A DNA stretch of 64,000 nucleotides from Dillenia suffruticosa (GCA_033439265.1 JAVTVX010000009.1:10753109-10817108); one strand, 5' to 3'; shown: positions 1-12,665, counted from the first letter of the stretch. Notes: generated from the letters alone by a model not told the origin. Made by a program: numbers and translations.

Positions 1-3000
1 AGAAACTGAAATCTATGACGGTGAGTTACTGCTTTATTTTACTCATACTCATTTTTTTTTCATTTTCAATTGAATAAATTATACTGAAAATAGTTTTTTG
101 AATAGAGTGAAATAAATGAAGAAGATGAAAAGACAGTACAAGAAGAAATTTCTGGAATGAGAAAAGCAGCAATGACTACTCCGATGCTGACAAGGTGTTC
201 TCCTAAACAAGTAAGAGAGCTATTTTCTACTCTTACGGACGATATGAAATGTGTAGTGAAAGAAATGGGATTCGGAAGCCTTTTGCACATGACCTGTGAT
301 ATACTGAGCCGAAAATTGTGTGAGAAACTTATAATGAGATTTGAACCCATGCAAAAATATCTTTCTATCCCTCCCCATCACAATTTTAAACTTACGGTAG
401 AAGAAGTAGCACGAATTTTAGGAATCCCTTATATGGGACATGATGTGTTAGATTCTTCCTCCATTGAATCTTCAGATATAAGAAAATATTTCTTGACATT
501 AAAGCATAGCCAATTAAAACAAGAGATCCAAATCTACTCACCCAACTTTAAATGATGTTTCTTGTTATTTATCCTTGGATGCTTTTTATGTCCAACTACG
601 AATGTCTTCCCAGCTTCCAGACATCTTACTGCAACTATTGATGTTGAGAATGCTCGACAATATAATTGGGCTAAATTTGTATTAGAATGGTTAGTTGATG
701 AGATTTCTGAATTCAAACGTCGAGCAAGAGAGATGGAACACAGAAAGAAGACAGGCATCGGTGGTTGTTTATTTTTACTTATGGTAAGCTTTCCATTTAA
801 TGATTGAATACAATCTACTTTAACAATATTTAATAAATATTGTTTTATGTATAGATCTTTTATTTTGAGAATGTTAGAGTTGGTGACTTGGGGGGCAAAA
901 AAACACATTTACCCCTTCGTTATTGGACGACGGATCGGGTAAATCGAAGACTTGAATCCGAGCGTATAAATGTATGTAAGTTATATGCATTATGTAATAA
1001 CTATAGAATCTAAATAGTATACTATTTATTTATAGGTTTATTCACCTTTTATACTATTTTTTTATAGGGTTTATTGTCTAAGAAATCTGTTGAAAAATCT
1101 ATTGAAGCAAGTGTTGAAGAAGCTGAAGAAGCAAGTGTTGGTACTCATGGTATTAAAGGAAGTGGAGAAAAAATTAAGGTAAACTTATAATCACTACTTT
1201 ATAGCACTCACAAGCACTTTATATAGAGTACTTATACTATGTGCAATTGCAGAGAATCAGCATCAAACATGAAATTAAAATGTTTGTGGAGAAGTCAATT
1301 CAAATTCATTCCAATTTGTTACAAATGCATCATGATATGTTGCGCAGACTTTGTGAGTATGTAGAAGATGAAGAAGGGAAGGAAGAACAAAAGAAGGGAA
1401 AAAAGCAAAAGAAATGGAAAGTTAAGGCTAGTGATTTTAGTGATGACCATAAGGAGGAGGAGGAGGAGGAGGAGGAAGAGGAGGAGGAGGAGGAGGAGGA
1501 TGATCAAGCCCCGCAGGGGCAAGAGGAGGAGGACGAGGACAAAGCCTGGCAAGAGAAAGGGAATGGGCAGGAGTGTCTGGAGAAGGAGGGTTTGGATGAG
1601 AAAGGATGTGAGGAGGCTTTTGACAAGGAGAAGGATAAAGATACGGAATATGAATATGAAGTAATAAATGCCTTAACTAAAATGAAAGATGGAAAGACAA
1701 ACCAAATATCTTTCTTGCCCTTTGTTAAGCTTAGGTCCTTTTCTGATGAGGAGGAAAGTGTTTGGGTTTTTTATGGTCGAAAAGCCATAAAAAATAATGC
1801 TAGGTAAATGTCTTACCTTTGTCTTTGTTATTTTGGAATCTAATTTTTAGAGATATTTGTAATTTTTCAATTTTTACAGATATTTGGCAGAATTTAATTT
1901 TTATAACAATTTATAGAACAATTTTGTGTAATATTCGAGGATGTTATATGTGCTGGACGGATGCCTATGAGCTGTTACCGCCTCACTGGATTGGCACGTT
2001 GGTATGAATTATGAATTCTTTGTATTTATTTTTCATATTACATTACTTATTATTAATTGTCTTTGCAGACGATGGATTGTTATATATACTTCCTCAATAC
2101 CATCTTCAATCCAAACTTATTCTCACAGTCATTATCAAAATGCGTTTTACCATTATGGTTTTCGGTATAAACTTTCATCTTTCCTCAACTTCTTAAACTT
2201 TCATCTTTCCTCTTCGGTATGAATTTATTATATCATTCTTTTCTCTCTTTGTTCTCAAATTTCATTCTTTAATAATGTTTTTTCATCTACTTATTTTACT
2301 TTTTTTATATTTAGTTGTCTGTGGTTGCATCTATGGAAAGCAAGCCTAAAAGAAAGTGGGATATTTCTATAGTTGATAATTCTTTGTCTCAGAAAGCATT
2401 TGGATTTAACTTCAGATTATGTAACCTAGTGAGTTATTTTATATTATATTTTTATCTTTTGATTTTATCTCTGTTATTTTATTTTATCCTATGGGCTATG
2501 ATTAGTATACTCTTAACTAATAGGTTTTTATTACTAACAGGTTTTTATCCCTGTAATATTCAAACAACATTGGTTTTGTTACGCTCTTTATGTGGATAAG
2601 CAGACTATCTATCTTTTAGACTCAGGGTATCATTTCGGAGGCCATGAACATGATGAGTTGGAAATTTTGATGGTAATTAATTATTTATCAGCTATAAATA
2701 TCAAATTTTTTCCAAATTATCAACTATTATGTTTTCATTGATTTCTCTATACTTCTTTTCCTTCTCCAGAAAGATTGTCTTGAGAAGATTTATGAAAATT
2801 CTTTCATTATCTCAGAAACCATTCATGTTGAAATTCCACAACAACCTAATACGTAAGTAATTTGTAATTTAAATTAATTAATTATTGCAAGTTATTCTGT
2901 AATTTAATGTATAGTTTTTTATGTATAGGAATGATTGTGGAATATTTGTTATGAGATTTTTGGAGATATGGGAACCAGGATTATTTATAACTCCACCAAC

Positions 3001-3246
3001 TCAAGAAGTATGTTATTTTTTGCATTTCTTATCTTATCTATATATTATATTTGTGTTGTTGTATTATTTTTTCAGAAATATTGATGATTTTATTTCATTC
3101 TTCCTTTCCAGGATCTTAATTTGTTGAGAAAAGAATATTTTCTCAAACTTCTAATGTCGGAACATAATACAGTGCGTGATGATATTATGTTGAAGATGAA
3201 GATGGATGAAACAAAGAGGAAAAGGTTTCAGAGAAAACCAAAGTAG
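1..3246 (+). pseudogene. Ulp1-like C48 cysteine protease gene (transposon-associated type), 3' part, one in-frame stop
   Basis: Multi-exon gene whose 5' end lies outside the window. Consecutive exons with GT/AG borders can be read at about 106-783, 855-971, 1068-1178, 1253-1803, 2069-2164, 2315-2428, 2541-2672, 2770-2852, 2929-3007 and 3112-3246, all phase-compatible from 2069 on; the segment around 1880-2002 does not join cleanly. The last exons hold the Ulp1/SENP catalytic order: His in QHWFCY (2568-2570), Asp in LLDSG (2619-2621), Gln in PQQPN, Cys in NDCGIFVM (2936-2938). The family cleaves SUMO-type isopeptide bonds. The first long exon resembles the plant region that precedes Ulp1 domains in MULE and CACTA elements, and an acidic Glu-rich linker follows. 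A TGA at 553-555 interrupts otherwise continuous frame, probably CGA to TGA. A remote host SENP gene is less likely than a transposon-carried copy. Protease identity is secure; activity is not. Confidence 0.8.
1451..1500 (+). repeat. (GAG)n trinucleotide run encoding poly-Glu
   Basis: An almost uninterrupted GAG/GGA run inside the Ulp1-like gene. It encodes about 16 Glu residues followed by Asp, forming an acidic linker before the catalytic domain. Such runs are length-unstable. Confidence 0.9.
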
Positions 3247-4029
3247 AAAAGAAAAAGAAAAAGAAAAGAAAAGACGGGAAATTGAGAGGATTGATGTATT
3301 ATAATACTCTATGTGTATAAATAATCTTTTCTTATCATATCATGTTATCACATATCATAATCTTATTCAGTAACTTACCACTAAACCAAACTTATACATA
3401 TTTACCACCTATAACCCTATAACATAACATATTATCAAAATTAACACACTCTCAAATAACTTACAACTCCCAAAATTTGATCCAAAGATTAACACCTATA
3501 ACCCTATAACATAACACACTCTTAAAATAATTAACAAACTCTCAAACAATACTCATCTCATTTAGTTCTTCTATTTTGAGTTAAGAAAATTTCAAATGAA
3601 ATTTTGGTTAACTCACAAGTTTTGTGTCTTTGTAAGAAAATTTGGAATGAAATTTTGGTTAAGTCACAAGGTTTGACGTTGGAGTGTGGAGTTTTGAGTT
3701 TTGAGTGAGGAGAGCTTATTAACGAAGAAAAGAGGAGAGCTTATTAGAAAGAGGATTTATGAAAAATAATTTATAATATATTTGGCTTCGAAGGAAAAGG
3801 AGATCTGTGAGAAATAATTTATAATATATTTGGTTTAGGCACTCAAATAAATTTTTAGAAGCATGTTATTTTTTTCCTTTTTTTTTTGCTTTTGTGAGTT
3901 TAATTTTATTGTACCGGTTTTTTTTATTATTAAATCTTTAATTTTATTTTGTATTTTCTGTTTTTCAAAATTTTTTTTTTGTTAATGTAAATACCTAAAT
4001 TTTATATCATTATATTATTTAAATTAATT
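3247..4029. other. AT-rich sequence downstream of the Ulp1-like gene
   Basis: No coding signal. Short A- and C-rich phrases such as CCTATAACCCTATAACATAAC recur near 3410-3510, and an AAATTTTGGTTAACTCACAAG-like phrase occurs twice at 3600-3670. It probably belongs to the same transposon as the upstream gene, but no boundary is visible. Confidence 0.4.
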
Positions 4030-4195
4030 ATATTGGCGTGCATGTGCGTGCATGCAAGCGCCGGGCGCCCGCACATGCCACAAGGTGTTGCGACGCATGC
4101 AGCGCCCGCGGGCATCGGCGCATGCCACCACATAGGCAAGCGCATGTCATGCTAGCGCAGGTGCCCCGAGCATGCCTGCGCAAGCAAATGCATAT
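4030..4195. repeat. GC-rich tract 1 (GCATGC/GCGCCC-rich)
   Basis: About 165 bp of very GC-rich DNA inside surroundings of roughly 80% A+T, full of GCATGC, GGCGCC and GCGCCC palindromes. The AT-rich phrase just before it (ATCATTATATTATTTAAATT) nearly matches the one preceding the GC tracts at 4935 and 5690, so it looks like a third, diverged copy of that unit. Open frames across it are a by-product of base composition. Confidence 0.6.
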
Positions 4196-4599
4196 TTTTT
4201 ATTTTATCTTCTACCAATTTTTTTAATTATTACATATTTATTTTATTATATATTACATTACTTCTTCATTATTAATGCATTATTACTATTTTATTACTAC
4301 CTATATCAATACACATACCATACATTGCTATATTATTACTACCTTTAAATTTTCAAAAACTTTTTCTTTCCCCCGCGTTAATATTTTGAAAATTTTTAAC
4401 CCTATCAATTGTAAAAAAATAAAAAAAAATGAGAAATCAAGTAACGTGCCAAAACTAAATTTTCCCTCCAAACAAATAAATTTTTTGGCGGTAACATTGA
4501 ATATTTGCATGTAAATTCAAGAAATACTCTAATATATTCATCACTTCTTAGAATTAGAATGCATCTATAATTTATCCACCACAATTTTGCATTGAAATA

Positions 4600-5870
4600 G
4601 ATGGAGCAATAAAAAAAATAAATAAAAAAAAAATAATTATGAAAATTTTTTTCGCATGTTATTAAATTGGTTATAAGAAACAAAACGGCAAAAAAAAAAA
4701 GATATTTGATTAAATTGATATTAAAATAGAAAATTATTTTTCGCATTAAATTTTTTATTGTTATCATTAAATAGGTAAATCTTGTAAATTAAGTGGGTTT
4801 AGGATTTTAGTTTTTTTTTATATATAAAATTATATAATATTAATAATTATATAAATTACTAATTTAATATCATTACATTATTTAAATTAATAATATTAAT
4901 AATTTAAATTAATAAATTTATTTTATTATATTATTCATGGAGCCAGGCCCCGGCCCATGCTACTGCGCAGCGAGGCGCACGCCTCGCATTGAAGCATAGG
5001 CGCGCACACGAGCGGGATGGCGCCCATGCATGCACGGACGGCGCCAGCCCATGCCACTGCTCAGGCAGGGGGCCCGGGCGGGCGCCAGCATTTGCACACA
5101 CGGGGCCCGTAGGGCGCCCGGGCGGGCGCCAGCATTTGCACACACGGGGGCCCGCCCTTCATGGAAGCATAGGCGCGCACAGGAGCAGCAGGGCGCCCGC
5201 GCATCCATGCACGGGCGCCAGCCCATGCCATTGCTCAGGCAGGTGCGCGCCAGCCAGCGCATGCACACACGGCCACCCGCGCTTCTTTATCAAAAATTCA
5301 TCTTTTTTTTTTCAAAAAGTGCTATTCAAATATATAGATGGAGCAATAAAAAAATTAAATAAAATAATTAAATATGAAAATATTTTTGGCGTGTTATTAA
5401 ATTGGCGTTAACAAAACAAAACAGGAAAAAAAACAAAATTTGTTTAAATTGGTATTAAAATTGAAATTTATTTTTGCCATGAAATTTTTTTTTGTGGAGT
5501 TATGATTAAATAAAATAGGTAAATCTTGTAAATTAAGTGAGTTTAGGGTTTTAGGTTTATTTATTTATTTATATAAAATTATATAATATTGATAATTATA
5601 TAAATTATTAATTTAATATCATTACATTATTTAAATTAATAATATTAATAATTTAAATTAATAAATTCATTTTATTATATTATTCAAGGACCCGGCCCCC
5701 GGCCCATGCCACTGCGCAGAAAGGCGCGCACCTCACATGAAAGCGTAGGTGCTCACAGGAGTGGAGGGCGCCAGCGCATGCACGCACGCACGGGCGCCGG
5801 CCCATGCCACTGCTCATGCAGGCGCGCCTGGGCGGCCCACAGCAATGCACAGGCGTTCATTTCTTCTTTA
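4600..5870. repeat. Tandem direct duplication, unit about 737 bp, each with an AT-rich arm and a GC-rich tract
   Basis: Two head-to-tail copies. Both start with GATGGAGCAATAAAAAAA (about 4600 and 5337), share GGTAAATCTTGTAAATTAAG, then a long run around ATCATTACATTATTTAAATT, and then switch abruptly into a GC-rich tract (about 4935-5285 and 5690-5865) that opens with CCGGCCCATGC and ACTGCGCAG. The first GC tract itself holds an internal duplication of GGGCGGGCGCCAGCATTTGC (around 5075 and 5120). The copies are clearly homologous but diverged. Confidence 0.75.
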
Positions 5871-6735
5871 TCAAAAAATCATCTAATCTTTTATTTTTTT
5901 TTCTTTTCTTTCTTCCTCTTCAATATTATTTTTTTTCCATTCTCATTTTTTTCCCCTTCCTACTTATCTTACTCTCATCTCAATTTTGGGTTTTTTTTTT
6001 TCCTTTCTCATTGAAATTTTCTATATATTCAAACCAATATATTATATTGAATGATATGAATGATTTATAATTAATTAATATTATATATTTTTAACGATAA
6101 ATATTTTGTGATTAAATATATAGATTTTTTTAATTCATTCATCCAACATATATTGTGTTGTCTAAATTGGTATCCGTATATTATTATTATGTGTTATTGA
6201 AAAATTCTAAATTTTTTGTAAAATTTTTACACCGGGAAAGTAGGATATGTCACTAATTAATTAAATGGTTACAATAATATTTTTCAACCGTCATTTTTAC
6301 AAATAAAATTTCAAAACTCACATGGTTTTTCATTACATAATTTTTCTTTTTTTTCATTATACACTTGTTATATGTTTCATTTCCATAAATATCATCATTA
6401 TAATTATAAATTTATTATAAATTTATAGTATATTACTACACTTGTTATAAGTTTAAGAAATTATGTTTTTTGATTTTTAATTTCCAAACTATTAAATCAT
6501 AAATCTTTTCAAAAATTTCTATTATATATTTTAAAATTTTAAAAAATGCATATAAGTTAATATTAAATTAATATAAATAATTAAAATATTTTATAAAATT
6601 ATTTAATGTATATAAGTAATGTATGTTAATAAATATTAAATAAATATATATTAATAAAAATTAGAAATCAATAGTGGATTCCATATTTGGATTACAACTA
6701 TGATCGATAGAATTTACTTTTTTTTAGGGTGGTAA
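5871..6735. other. AT-rich sequence, no feature recognised
   Basis: Poly-T-rich and then nearly pure A/T sequence with no credible coding region, repeat boundary or RNA gene. Confidence 0.5.
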
Positions 6736-7275
6736 TTCTACGTATAAACTTATTATCATCATACAAATTGTCTACTTACTATCTACTTACTATCTACTTA
6801 CCACGACTATGTTACAAACTTATCATTAACTTATCACTATATAAACTTACTTATCTACTTATCAACTACTTATCATCTGTTTACCATCTACTTACTACGA
6901 CTATATATCACAAATTTATCACTAATTTATCACTATATAAATTTACTCACTTACTATCTACTTATCACTAACTTACTACTATATAAACTTACTTATCCAC
7001 ATACATCTACTTACCATCTAATCTTACTTAGCCACTTATTATCTACTTACCACTTACTTACCACTAAGTTACCACTATATAAACTTACTTATCCACTTAC
7101 TTTTTACTTACCATCTACTTACCATCTACTTACCATATACTTATCACCACTATATATCACACACTTATCATTAATTTATCACTATATAAACTTACTTACC
7201 CATTTTTATCATTTACTTACTTATCATTATCACCTATTTACTAAATTACTACTATCATAAATTTACCACAACTTA
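6736..7275. repeat. Degenerate minisatellite built from CTTAC/CTATC words
   Basis: Irregular array of ACTTACTATCT / ACTTACCATCT words. A longer phrase ending ATCACTATATAAACTTACTT recurs around 6830, 6930, 7075 and 7180, so a higher-order unit of roughly 90-130 bp is superimposed on the short word. The region lies just inside the CACTA terminus that ends at 7577. Confidence 0.7.
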
Positions 7276-7329
7276 TTATCTAGACTATTTTTAAATATAA
7301 AGGATATATGATATAAAAATATAATAATA

Positions 7330-7577
7330 TTAGATTTTTAGAGACGGTACGGTAGTATAAATAGATAATTTTTTAACCAAATATTGCTTTACGGACGATG
7401 TTCATAGTATTATCGACGGCTGATAAACTTGTCTTCACGGACATTTTAAACGGTTACGAAAAATCTATATTTTTCAGACGGTTTTATCGTAAGGCGTCTC
7501 TATAAATCAAAAAAACCGTCACTAAAAATTGCCGTCGTTAAAAATTGCCGTCGCTACAACACTTTAATTTTGTAGTG
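7330..7577. mobile_element. Right terminus and subterminal repeats of a CACTA element
   Basis: The sequence ends in AATTTTGTAGTG, the reverse complement of a CACTA-type terminus (CACTACAAAATT). Just inside are repeated words around CCGTCGTTAAAAATTGCCGTCG and ACGG/CCGT in both orientations, the usual CACTA subterminal pattern. The 3 bp after it are AAT. No matching left end was found between here and the start of the window, so the element may begin upstream and include the Ulp1-like gene; that link is inference. Confidence 0.65.
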
Positions 7578-7849
7578 AATGTGAGATCTATGAATAATAG
7601 TTAAGATAGTTCAGACCCAAGAGAACTTGAACTCCAGTAGAGGCTTGAGTTTAGATAGAGTATCAATTTCAAGTGGCATGATTTCATTTCTGCTTGCTCT
7701 TAGAGGTTCTTATAGTCAAGGTGCAAAGAAGAAAATGATTTGGGTAGGATACCATGAGAATGCGTATCCTCGTCACTTTGACAATTTTATTGACATATAA
7801 TTTTGTTTAAATTTTGAGAACGAATTTTTTTTTTTAGGAGATTAAGTAT
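7578..7849. other. Spacer between CACTA end and LTR, unrecognised
   Basis: Mixed-composition DNA of about 270 bp. A short plus-strand stretch around 7620-7770 (SRGLSLDRVSISSGMISFL-like) might be eroded coding sequence, but no family was recognised. Confidence 0.3.
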
Positions 7850-10660
7850 TGTAATACCGAAAATTCGGTATTACAAAATTTTTACTAAATTTTTGGTTAA
7901 GTAATTGAATTTGACATATCAATGAAAATCTTATAAAGTTTTGTTTGGAGAAAAATATGTTTTGGTGATGATTTGGTACAATTAAAGCTTATTTGGAGTC
8001 AATTAAGTGAGGAAAAGTCGACTCGACCCATGATAAGACGATTTGGAGCTCAAAAATTGAAATTTGGTTAAATATAGAAACCACTAAGGCGACCTGAGGG
8101 CGTTCCAAGGCGACCTGAGGAGATTAGCTCTCAGAATCCAAACTCTGCACAAAGACAAGTCGCCTTGTCTAATGACAGGTCAACTTGTGCTTCCAAAAAT
8201 AGGTCGACTTGCCCAAAGATAGATCGACTTATGCTTGTTGACTTTGTGTCTAGTAAGGCTATTTGTCGCTAACATTAGCCAACTCGCCATATTTAAGTCT
8301 CAGAAACATTGTCTGCAACTTTAGCAAGAGGACTCACTAAGAAATTGAGTCGACTTATGAGTTACAAAATAAAGAAAATGAGTCACCTTGAGCCAATTTT
8401 GAGGGAACTTGAGGACTTGATAAACCAAAGAATAAGGCGATTTGTTGAACAATAAGGCGACTTGGTCTCCAAAAACTTTAGACACATAAGACGACTTGTA
8501 CTCTTTTGCAAGTCGACTCATGAATATGAAATATTGCTAAATGAAAAAGGAATGAATAATGAAACTTGAACACAACTTAAAAATAAATAAGGGCAAAATG
8601 GATATTTCATCTCATACCATTAAAAAGGCTTAAACCAGGCTTCATTATTCATTCTTCTCTTTTGAACAAACCCTGTGTTCTGTCGACTCTCTGTCTTTCT
8701 CTCGACTCTCGACTCTCATCTCTCTCACGCCCATCTTACTCTCATTCTTTCTCTTGAAATCAACCTCATTCTTCCCAAACCCACTCTCTAAACCTCCCAA
8801 ATCTTCAAGTAAACTTGTGAATGAAGGTGATTTAGGGAGCAATATAGGGTTTGCACAAAAAGGAGGAAAAATCTAGGGTTTTTGAAACCCAACATTCAAA
8901 GTCCAATCCAAGTACGAAATTGAGGTAATCTTGCTTTTCCAACCTAGATTTATGTTTTTTAACATGAATTTGGATTATCAAGCTTGGATTATGCGATTTG
9001 ATTTGCGGATTTAAATTTAGGATTTATAAATTTTGAGATATTTGGAAATTGTGAATGGAAATGGTATTGATATGCAATTAGGGTGTGGTTGATGGAACTA
9101 GAACATAGATTCGTAGATTTTGGAAATTAAGGTTTGAATTATATTTGGAGAAAACTTATAAATCCTAATTTTAAACGTGATTTAATGTCAAATTTATATT
9201 TATTGCTTTAGGATAAATCAATTGAAATCCAAGAAGGGATTGTCTTGGATTGATTATGAATTGGGAATGACTACCATTCCAAGAGATGAGTGATTTCATA
9301 ATTGTACATAAATAAGAAAAATGTTTTATTGAATTTTCCAAATGATTTTCAAAATTTGGATTTAAATGCTTTAGTGTGTGTGGAATATCCCAATGATTGG
9401 ATTTTGAATTTTTATGCATCCTATATGCTTTGAATAAACAAATGTGCCGTGTGAAATTATTGATATTAAACCCATTGGTATGATGAATACTAATGAGAAA
9501 TTGCTAAAATTGATGGCACATGAATTAGATTTTATGGTTTTTGTGAAATGGTGCATGTGATTGGCTTGGGGTGAGAGTCTGAACCCCTATTAAATAACTA
9601 GTCATTTCCCGCTGCGGAGTGACCCCGACGGGGTGATATAGTATGGCTGGTAGACCATGGGATGTAACCGAATGCGTATGGTACGTCGAGGCACGTTCGG
9701 TGCATTCATGACTAGATATGATAAATAAGATGGTGGGATAGTTGATTGCACCACTAACAGTACACTACATCCAATGTCAAGGATGGAGGCATTTTTAAAA
9801 TATTAAAATTATTAAAACTCTTGACTGTTCCACCCTTGGTCATGGTAGACCTTTGTTGGGAACAGTGATTTTGGTTTGTCCCGAATTTGAAAATGTGAAA
9901 TAGCCAGATGCATATGAAATTAATTCTGACCATTGTGAATTATGATGATATTGGGAATAATATTTGAATTATTTATTTATCGGATGAAATTGCAAATAAC
10001 ATGATTGTTTGAATATACATATTTGATATATCCACCACTCAAATCTTGTTTCTGTACAACTTGTATATCACTCACTAGGTATATTGTATATTCACCTCTC
10101 CTACTTCCATTTTTACAGAGGAAGCCTAGACAAGACTTGTGAATATTTGGAGTGATTTGAAGAAGTTTGTCTTGTTGGACTTTTTCGGATAATTGTTTTC
10201 ATTTGGAATTGAGGTGTTAGTGGATCCAAGTGGAAATATATTGTGTAATTATTTTGAAAACTTATTTGCTACTATATTTATTTGGTTTTGAAACCTGACT
10301 ATGTTTGTATATTTAAAATGAGGACCCTTTTCCTTTTTATTTCATTGAATTTTTCTTTGAGAATGATTTTGGTGAAATTTGATTTGGATCCATTGAGTAG
10401 CGATTTGTTTATATTGTGTGGATTTGATTTGAATTGCCGAGTTGGCCGATGCATGCATGTTTTGAGTAGGGATGGACCGAGTTGGTCCTTTGATTTTGCG
10501 TTTGAATGCATATAGGTTTATTTTTATGGTTATATTATTTTGGAAAATATGTGAGTATTGGAATGCCTTGCGGTATCTCAGAATGCGGAGTGGGGTTCGT
10601 ACATGTTTCGGGATAGCATGGCGGTTGTCATGTGCTCGACGGACGGGTCGGGGTGTGACA
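7850..10660 (+). mobile_element. Probable solo LTR of a Ty3/gypsy (Tekay-type) retrotransposon
   Basis: Starts TGTAATACCGAAAATTCGG, whose first 26 bp form a palindrome, and ends GGGTCGGGGTGTGACA, giving the TG...CA limits usual for Tekay/Del LTRs. Its inner order (a promoter-like TCACTCACTAGG and CACCTCTCC block near 10070-10110, and GGTCATGGTAGACC near 9838) parallels the LTR of the minus-strand gypsy element at 42038-44934. No primer binding site follows, and the flanking pentamers (AGTAT, TGGAA) differ, so a clean solo LTR is not proved. It contains no coding sequence; the 8000-8530 part is rich in a GTCGAC-like word. Confidence 0.6.
8000..8530. repeat. Cluster of GTCGACTT / GGCGACCTGAGG words inside the LTR
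   Basis: Variants of AAGTCGACTTG and AAGGCGACCTG occur more than a dozen times at irregular 15-60 bp spacing, in both directions because the core is palindromic. Similar clusters are at 35080-35690 and, weaker, at 30680-30760. Confidence 0.6.
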
Positions 10661-11553
10661 TGGAATGGGTGTTTGACATTTAGAGGAGATTTTCAACAAA
10701 CCCTGTTATGGTTGCTGGTTCGATGGACTTCCTCGCCATCGAGATTTTTTAAACCAAATATGGATGAGTTTTGAGGTATTCCCTCTTGTATGGTAGGTGT
10801 TGAGGTCATATCTATGATGAGAATGGCTTCTGGATCTGTGACTTTAGGGTCAACTTGGGGTGAGAGACCCTTTTATCACAGAGTTATGTGGTCTCCTTGA
10901 GGACCCATATCTTCTAATTCATGTCAAACTCTTCCTAACTGTTTTTGAGATTAATTCTGAAGAATTGGATTTTATTAATCTAAAGGGAAGTGAATAGATT
11001 GATTAACACTTTTATGAAAATTTGAGAGATTGAGGATAAAGAAGAAGAATCAACACACTGATTTTATAGTGGTTCCATCATTCTTAGATTATATCTACTC
11101 CCAGACTGTATTTGGATTTTTAATATACTATTTTCTTCCCAAAATAGTACACCAACTAACTTGAATTGGTGCTAGTTAAATCTTACAAGTGTTTCACTCG
11201 AATACTTACTACTAGTTTACACAAGTGGTAACAAACCTAACTTATTTTCACTAAGACAATCTAAACCATGACCAAAAAGTCTCTTTCTTTTGATTGATTA
11301 CAAGGATAAGGAGTGAAAAATAAAATTACAAACTTAAATCTTAAAATTCAGATGTGATCTTTGTGGCTTAGACTAATACAACACAAAAATTTAAAGATTA
11401 CAGAAGATCGTAAATGTAGTTGAGGTCAATCAATGTTCCAAAAGTTGTTGATCTTCTTCTTGTGTGTTGTATTTACAGCCCTCAATGAGTAGTTAGCCAT
11501 TGAAGATCATTTAATATACAAATGTAGCTGTTGAAATGGTTGGACATTCATTT
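10661..11553 (-). mobile_element. Possible reverse-oriented copia (SIRE-like) LTR and leader fragment
   Basis: Read on the minus strand, 11030-11160 contains ACCACTATAAAATCAGTGTG, closely like the R-region phrase in the SIRE-like LTR at 45800-45830 (ACCACTATAAAATTTTTGTG). A stretch at 10690-10950 reads openly on the minus strand in places but matches no recognised family. No termini or duplications were found, so this is a weak assignment. Confidence 0.35.
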
Positions 11554-12665
11554 ATTATTCATAAGCGATTTTGATATTATGATTTTGGACAAAGATACCA
11601 TAGTCAAGTATTGTGTGCAGTGTGAGTAACTATCATTCATATGAGAATATTTTATACTATCAACTACGAATTACCTTATCTAAGTTGGATAAAACAAATC
11701 AAAATTACAAATATATTAAAGAAAACTAAAATCAGACTATGAAAATCCTAATAACTCTAATTTTATAAAAACCCATAGGATATCAATTTATCTATTTTTA
11801 ATATCTCAAATGAATGAATCTTTTCAAATCCCTTAAGTTTATTGACAAAAGAGTTATTTTTTATGATAACAGATTTCCCCAGGAGTAGTTTCACCTATTG
11901 GTCATGCAATGAAATCTTAATTCGATTAACCAAAACTCAATAGTTATGCAATTTTGATCAATCAAATTGTATTTAGGTTTATAGAAAATCTATAGTTTAA
12001 GGTTTCCACTAAAACCCCATACATAGAATTAATCATCTGTCGATCTCATAATTCAAGGTAGATTTTAATGTATTAAACTAATTTCCTACAATTATATTAG
12101 TTATGTATGTATTCAATCTCAAATCATACAAAGTTTGGATCCAAACGTTTTGAATATTAAGATCAACAATAAAATCTCATCATGCAATAATCATGTCAAT
12201 AAAACTTAAAAAAAAGAAATAAATTCAAATCATACTATTAATTACAGAATAGAATTCATCAAATTCTCGAACCAAGAAAACTAGCAAGACATATTAAAGA
12301 AAACAAGAAAAGTAAAACTCTAAAATCTATGTAGAAAGAATATGTATGAGGAATGCTCCTTTCGTGCCTATGGTGTGCTATATTTATAGGACTAAAACCC
12401 TGAGTTGAATCTTGAAAACTTGGTGTCGTTGTTTGATTTGTAAACTTGTTATTTTTGTGATAACTCTTATCTTCTTTTTTCTCTAAGATTTGGAAACTTC
12501 CTCCTTATCGTTGAATTTAAAGACTCTTGGATCAACAATTTTATTCAAAAGATTTCTTATTAGATAAGTTTAAGTGGTTTCTCTCTTTAACAAGGACTTT
12601 GACTTTCTTAAATTTCAGGATGCAATAGTTTCTTTTCAATTTTTAGATACCTTTCGGGTTGAATT

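Noticed and set aside
1319..1664. Poly-Leu and poly-Arg frames opposite or beside the Glu-rich linker
   Set aside because: Shadow frames of the (GAG)n run in the Ulp1-like gene.
4931..5411. Open frames rich in Ala, Pro, His and Cys on both strands
   Set aside because: Caused by high G+C content of the tandem GC tracts; no conservation between the two tandem units at protein level.
8625..8660. ACCAGGCTTCATT resembling part of miR166
   Set aside because: Only about 13 nt agree; the ends differ and no precursor-like hairpin is visible.
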